NCBI GenBank assembly: GCA_964566175.1
Contig: CAZMHU010000019.1
Coordinates: 1 to 35,801, forward strand
Direction: 5' to 3'
Length of the DNA stretch: 35,801 bases
From: SIG589 sp964566175
Lineage (GTDB): Bacteria > Bacillota > Clostridia > Oscillospirales > Acutalibacteraceae
The stretch's first letter is position 1. Every line of letters starts with the position of its first letter. The notes below the pieces were generated by a model. It made no database searches and was not told the origin of the DNA. It was given only the letters and a program-made list of their open reading frames with translations. The position numbers and the translations under genes were made by a program. Below are positions 31,990 through 35,801 of the stretch, one piece after another.

Positions 31990-33600
31990 TTACTGTTCGA
32001 TAAGATATGACGTTACGGCATAAACCGTTTGACCGTTATAATTAAGCCGTGACCAACCCTTTGATGATTTTCCCGTACGCTCAACATATTCGCCGTTTTT
32101 AAGGGTATATACAACCTCACTGTCTGTCGTGCTGGGTGCAGTTCTGAGATTGGTTTCACTCTTTGCGGTAACGCTGTCAGAAACTTCTTCAAATTCGGGT
32201 GTGGGCGCGGTGGGTTCGGACGACTGTACCGTTTCACTCAAAAGACTCGAAACGGCATAAACGGTTTGTCCGTTATAATTAAGCCGTGTCCACCCCTTTG
32301 CCGATACGCCTGTTCGCTCTAAAAAATCGCCGCTTTTCAAGACGGCTACCACTGCCGAGTCTACCGATGGTTTTTCACGAAGGTTAGTTTCATTCTTTGC
32401 GGTGAGTTGCCCCGACGCGGCAGTAAACTCCGACTGTACGGCGGGCTCACTTGATACCGGCGGAGAAAAAGAAAGGTCTGTCGTGAGATAACTCGAAATC
32501 GCATAAACGGTTTGTCCGTTCCATTCAAGGCGCGACCAGCCGTTTGTTCCCACTGCGGTACGCTTTGCCGTTTCGCCGTTTTTAAGTTGTCCTACCACGC
32601 TGTTTCCCGTTCCCGCTCCGCTTCGCAGATTTACAACATCTTTCGCCGTAACGGTTTCGGAAACGATTTTATAATTTTTGTCTTCCTCTTTCGGAGCGGA
32701 AGTATCATTCGGACGAAGCGAGGGATTCTTAGGTGCTGCCTTTGTGCGTGTAAAGTATGACACAATCAAATCGCAGTTGCCGCCGACACCCGAAACGCTT
32801 CCCCTGTTTGTGTACTGCCACATATCATATTCGCCGTTGTAGTCGGGATGAGAAACTTTCGGGTATGTAACGCTCGGATAGTGTGCAATCCAAATTCCAC
32901 AGTTTGCTTCAAGGCGCTCGGTTTCGTAATAAACCGAATCCTGCAAATCGTTAAGCGAGGCATAGACAAAACCGTTATAACCTTGTGTGGAAACCCGCTG
33001 CGTAAAAGCGAGAGCCGCATTTGTACGAACGGCGGCACTGACACCGTACATTCGGCTGTTGGGCGAAGTGTATCCCTCGCAATCGTAAACAACAGGATAC
33101 GATATTGAATATCCTGCAATTTGAGAAAGCGTAAAGTCCGCTTCTTCTATCGCTTCCGCAACGGTTTTCGCCGTTGAAAAGAAGTATACACCCGTGAGTA
33201 TTCCGGCGGCATCGGCGGCGGAAAGATTATAATCGGCATAGGGGTCTTTGTATATAACACCGTTTTCCCCACGGTAGCCTATACGTATTATCGCAAAATC
33301 AATTCCGCTTTTCGCAACCTTTCCCCAATCGATTTCACCCTGCCAGCGCGAAACATCTATTCCGTTCTGCTCGCCATCACCTTTTATCGGTTTCTCGGCT
33401 GTAACCGGCGCACCGTCCGAGCGGCCGTTTTCGATGTTTTCGGGGTCAACACTGTCACCGTTTTCGGAAGAAACTTCGCTCTCGGACGAAATCTGTGACA
33501 CCGTGTCCGAAAAAGTACTCTGAACGTCCTCGCCCTTTTTACATCCGCCGAACGACAATATAATAAAAAGCGAAAGGCACAACGCTATTGCCCTTTTCAT
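31990..33600 (-). CDS. GH25 lysozyme lipoprotein with three SH3 domains
   Basis: A 536-aa exported muramidase. A lipoprotein signal ends with SFGGC (Cys20), then a Ser/Glu-rich linker (about 22-75). The GH25 domain (about 80-284) has GIDVSRWQGEIDW (Asp82), VYDCEG (Asp173 and Glu175 as catalytic pair) and DMWQYT. Three bacterial SH3 domains follow at about 313-373, 397-454 and 476-533, each with NLR...G...W(S/T)RL and NGQTVYA. Part of the SH3-coding DNA is nearly repeated (around 32019-32060 and 32257-32298). Its ATG overlaps the trmB stop by four bases (ATGA). It probably cleaves peptidoglycan at the cell surface. Confidence 0.93.
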   Translation of the reverse strand: MKRAIALCLSLFIILSFGGCKKGEDVQSTFSDTVSQISSESEVSSENGDSVDPENIENGRSDGAPVTAEKPIKGDGEQNGIDVSRWQGEIDWGKVAKSGIDFAIIRIGYRGENGVIYKDPYADYNLSAADAAGILTGVYFFSTAKTVAEAIEEADFTLSQIAGYSISYPVVYDCEGYTSPNSRMYGVSAAVRTNAALAFTQRVSTQGYNGFVYASLNDLQDSVYYETERLEANCGIWIAHYPSVTYPKVSHPDYNGEYDMWQYTNRGSVSGVGGNCDLIVSYFTRTKAAPKNPSLRPNDTSAPKEEDKNYKIVSETVTAKDVVNLRSGAGTGNSVVGQLKNGETAKRTAVGTNGWSRLEWNGQTVYAISSYLTTDLSFSPPVSSEPAVQSEFTAASGQLTAKNETNLREKPSVDSAVVAVLKSGDFLERTGVSAKGWTRLNYNGQTVYAVSSLLSETVQSSEPTAPTPEFEEVSDSVTAKSETNLRTAPSTTDSEVVYTLKNGEYVERTGKSSKGWSRLNYNGQTVYAVTSYLIEQ

Positions 33601-34259
33601 TTTAAAAACGCCTCCAACCTGTATATCGGCTGACCGAGCGAAACGAAACGTTCCTCATATTCGGTCATAATATTGCCCTCAAAACCGCTGTTATGCAAAT
33701 CAAGCGAAACATTTTTAAGAGAAAAGCCCTCACCGCTCAAACACTCAAGCGAGTATTCGAAAAAGTGCATATTATCGGTCTTTTGATGTATCTCGGCATT
33801 CGGCGCCATAAGTTTTTTGTATATCGTCAAGAAGCGCGGATTGGTAAGGCGGTGTGCTTCATACGCCTTTTTGGGATAGGGGCAGGAAAAGTTTAGGTAT
33901 ATTCGCTCAACCGAGGCGGGTCTTATAAACTTTTCAAGATACTCCGCACCGCCATGCAAGAAATAAAGATTTGGAATATCCGCCGCACCTTCGCAGGCGG
34001 CAACGATGACGTTTGCGGTTTTTTCAACAGCCAAATAATTTATATTCGGATTTTGCAACGCGAGTTGTGCCGCGAAACGACCTTTTCCGCAACCAATTTC
34101 AAGATGAACCGGATTGTCGTTACCGAAAAGCGCCAAAGTGTCAATATATTCCCGCTTTTCGTCGGTCATTCGGTAATCGCGGTTTTCGGTTTCCATATAA
34201 AAGAGATTTTTGCAAGCGGCAAGCCGCTCGTCAAGGTGTTTTTTCTTTCTCATTCGCAT
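33597..34259 (-). CDS. trmB: tRNA (guanine-N7-)-methyltransferase
   Basis: A 220-aa SAM-dependent enzyme that makes m7G46 in tRNA. The SAM site is HLEIGCGKGRFAAQLA, followed by AVEKTANVI. IYLNFSCPYPKKAYEAHRLTNPRFL is the TrmB block around the catalytic Asp region (in most members NFSDPWPK; here NFSCPYPK, so Asp is replaced by Cys). Closing blocks are TDNMHFFEYS and TEYEERF. The ATG at 34259 has AGGGGG 9 bases upstream. It is translationally coupled to the lysozyme gene. Confidence 0.93.
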   Translation of the reverse strand: MRMRKKKHLDERLAACKNLFYMETENRDYRMTDEKREYIDTLALFGNDNPVHLEIGCGKGRFAAQLALQNPNINYLAVEKTANVIVAACEGAADIPNLYFLHGGAEYLEKFIRPASVERIYLNFSCPYPKKAYEAHRLTNPRFLTIYKKLMAPNAEIHQKTDNMHFFEYSLECLSGEGFSLKNVSLDLHNSGFEGNIMTEYEERFVSLGQPIYRLEAFLK

Positions 34260-34361
34260 ACGCTGTTTCCCCCTATTTTTTACAGTATAACACATTATAT
34301 CGATTTTTCAAAGCCAAGATATTTTTTCACAGAAAAAATTAAACCTTTTTTTAAAAAACTA

Positions 34362-34390
34362 TTGACAAAACGCCGTTCTTGTGTTATATT
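34362..34390 (+). promoter_or_regulatory. promoter of the tRNA-Thr/tRNA-Tyr unit
   Basis: TTGACA (34362-34367), 17-base spacer, TATATT (34385-34390). The first tRNA begins 18 bases later. Confidence 0.8.
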
Positions 34391-34407
34391 AGTCCTTGCT
34401 GTTAAAT

Positions 34408-34483
34408 GCTGGTGTAGCTCAGTTGGTAGAGCAGCTGATTTGTAATCAGCAGGTCGGGGGTTCGAGTCCGTCCACCAGCTCCA
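34408..34483 (+). tRNA. tRNA-Thr (TGT)
   Basis: Acceptor stem GCTGGTG/CACCAGC, discriminator T and encoded CCA (34481-34483). Anticodon stem GCTGA/TCAGC with loop TTTGTAA gives anticodon TGT (34441-34443). D and T arms are regular (GGGGGTTCGAGTCCG). Confidence 0.96.
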
Positions 34484-34505
34484 GTTTAGTTGCAAAATTT
34501 AATAT

Positions 34506-34590
34506 GGGAGATTTCCCGAGTGGCCAAAGGGGACAGACTGTAAATCTGCTGGCTAAGCCTTCGGTGGTTCGAATCCACCATCTCCCACCA
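34506..34590 (+). tRNA. tRNA-Tyr (GTA)
   Basis: Acceptor GGGAGAT/ATCTCCC, discriminator A, encoded CCA (34588-34590) and a long variable arm. Anticodon GTA at 34540-34542. The anticodon stem ACAGA/TCTGC has an A-C mismatch at the outermost pair (34533 and 34549), where a G-C pair is usual; four pairs remain. It is co-transcribed with tRNA-Thr. Confidence 0.94.
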
Positions 34591-34593
34591 AAC

Positions 34594-34623
34594 AAAAAAG
34601 ACTTGCTGCGGCAAGTCTTTTTT
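34594..34623 (+). terminator. terminator of the tRNA-Thr/Tyr unit
   Basis: AAAAAAGACTTGC (34594-34606) pairs exactly with GCAAGTCTTTTTT (34611-34623), loop TGCG. Confidence 0.92.
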
Positions 34624-34674
34624 GGTTCTATGTCAATAGTTGGGGTAAGAGTTAAAACAGAATATTTTAGAAAG

Positions 34675-34702
34675 GAAGCGATTGCCTAACCGCAATCGCT
34701 TC
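34675..34702. repeat. strong hairpin upstream of the IS30 element
   Basis: GAAGCGATTGC (34675-34685) and GCAATCGCTTC (34692-34702) form an exact 11-bp stem with loop CTAACC. The T run after it is weak, so it is not a clear terminator. The 230 bases between the tRNA terminator and the transposase start hold no gene; the AT-rich sequence may contain the left end of the insertion element or the remnant of another one. Confidence 0.5.
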
Positions 34703-34850
34703 TGTATTATTGGATTTTTGATGTGAAAACGTATGTAAAATACGATTTTTGAAAGGCAGATTATAATAACAAGTGCAACAGATTAAATAAAAGTAGACTT
34801 CACATCAACCAAAATGTAGTTGCTACACCAAATAAAACACGGAGGTCAAT

Positions 34851-35793
34851 ATGAAGTCATATACACATTTTACACTATCGGGACGAGAATATCTACAAGA
34901 AAGTTTAGAAAAAGGGAAAAGTTTGCGAAAATTCATAGCAGCACTCGGAAGAAGTCCGTCTACAATAAGTCGAGAAGTGAGACGCAACTGGAGTAAAAAA
35001 GCAAACCACTATCATCATTGGCATGCACAAACAAATTACAAACATCGACGTAAACAATGTCATAGAAAAAACAATTTGATTTTGAACAAGGAAATGTATG
35101 ATTTTGTATTTAACGGATTACTTCAATATTGGTCTCCCGAAATTATTGCTGGCTAATGGAATAGCAAGCATTTTGAAACTTTCTCTTATTCATCTGTTTA
35201 TCGTGCTGTAAGAGCGAGGTTATTTCCCGGCATTAAACCCTGGACTCATTTTAGAAGAAAGGCTAAACCTTACTCTAATCAAAAGAAATCATATACACAG
35301 TATTTTGAAAAATCAATTCATGATCGTGAACGAGCAGTAAATGAGCGTTCAAGATTGGGAGATTTTGAAGGAGATATGGTGTATGGTTCTGTCGGTAATG
35401 GCTATTTGATTACTGCTGTTGACAGAAGGTCGCGTCAACTCGTTGCTGCAATAGCAAAAGAAAAAAGAAAAAACTACGAATGCCGCCTTTATTTTTGCAT
35501 TTGCAAATGCAGAAATAAAGGTCAAACCATTAACTCTGACATTGGATAACGGCACCGAATTTCTTGCCTACAAAGATTTGGAGCAAGAATTAGATTTAAA
35601 AGTTTACTTTGCTGATACGCACGCACCTTGGCAACGCGGTAGCAATGAAAACATAAATGGTTTACTTCGCTTTTTCTTTCCAAGAGGCACTAACTTTAAC
35701 AATGTAACTGATGAACAACTTAAAACTGATATTAACTCGATCAACAATATCCATCCACATCTTCTGTACAAATTACATTTAGCAATTTATTAA
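34851..35793 (+). pseudogene. IS30-family transposase, broken
   Basis: GGAGG stands before the ATG at 34851. The first 101 residues carry the IS30 helix-turn-helix (SLRKFIAALGRSPSTISREV) and YWSPEIIAG, then a TAA at 35154-35156 interrupts the frame. Reading on in the same frame gives the core with GDFEGDMVYG (first catalytic Asp) and TAVDRRSRQL. In an A-rich stretch near 35459-35474 the frame shifts by one base, as if one A had been inserted. The next frame continues with TLDNGTEF (second Asp) and RGSNENINGLLR (Glu). The C-terminus does not show the usual NNRPRK-LGYKTP ending but a short unrelated tail. Two or three lesions make it inactive as a single protein. The element runs to the window edge. 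Confidence 0.85.
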
Positions 35794-35801
35794 TGTAATT
35801 G

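Noticed and set aside
34396..34689. 97-residue frame across the two tRNA genes
   Set aside because: It translates tRNA-Thr and tRNA-Tyr and their terminator.
35459..35474. Programmed ribosomal frameshift in the IS30 transposase
   Set aside because: The change of frame needs +1, while A-rich slippery sites in insertion elements give -1, and an additional in-frame stop exists upstream. A mutation is simpler.
1..35801. CRISPR arrays, prophage, toxin-antitoxin or restriction systems
   Set aside because: I saw no regularly spaced repeats and no proteins of these families in the window.

Overview
The window looks like a chromosomal segment of a Gram-positive, low-to-mid GC anaerobe of the class Clostridia, probably a gut Oscillospiraceae/Ruminococcaceae-type organism. 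This is inferred from gene style, not from a marker gene. The supporting signs are strong GGAGG-type ribosome binding sites, TTGACA-17-TATAAT promoters, U-rich intrinsic terminators, a PyrR attenuator, a GH25 lipoprotein lysozyme, a G5/3D cell-wall protein, FeoB with separate Cys-rich helper proteins, an oxygen-sensitive-looking Fe-S flavoenzyme, and a mix of housekeeping clusters typical of Clostridia. The window begins inside a tRNA-Trp and ends at the decayed 3' end of an IS30-type element, so both edges may be assembly breaks at repeats.

Layout. 1-520: 3' part of tRNA-Trp with its terminator, a decayed C-terminal piece of a cell-wall-binding-repeat protein, and a cluster of small hairpins. 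521-5639 (minus): a four-gene operon for a GH1 beta-glycosidase, an Old-Yellow-Enzyme-type Fe-S flavin oxidoreductase and a two-subunit aconitase X; this is the most unusual gene set in the window. 5870-6230: tRNA-Ser(GGA), whose 3' end and terminator are duplicated 170 bp downstream around a small palindromic element. 6280-9446 (plus): ferrous iron uptake, feoA, feoB and two tiny Cys-rich membrane proteins, with three similar palindromes likely to be operators of a DtxR-type iron repressor. 9449-13740 (minus): DUF512/radical-SAM protein, der, plsY, gpsA. 13804-14512 (minus): DUF177 protein and rpmF. 14625-17773 (minus): dacF-like carboxypeptidase, pgi and an unknown P-loop protein.

18008-25829 (plus): a complete arginine operon argG-H-C-J-B-D-F, several genes overlapping or nearly so, with a -35/-10 promoter and a perfect inverted repeat over the transcription start that fits an ArgR site. 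25888-28135 (minus): an AraC-type regulator translationally overlapping a MATE efflux pump. 28296-29432 (minus): a G5/3D-domain protein with a structured leader. 29804-31937 (plus): pyrR and a uracil permease behind a recognisable PyrR-type attenuator. 31990-34259 (minus): trmB overlapping a GH25 lysozyme lipoprotein with three SH3 repeats. 34408-34590: tRNA-Thr and tRNA-Tyr. 34851-35793: an IS30-family transposase broken by a stop and a frameshift.

How it works together: most of the segment is core metabolism (arginine from glutamate, pyrimidine salvage, phospholipid precursors, ribosome assembly, wall remodelling). The accessory content is concentrated in the glycosidase/flavoenzyme/aconitase X operon and in small repeats and decayed elements next to tRNA genes.
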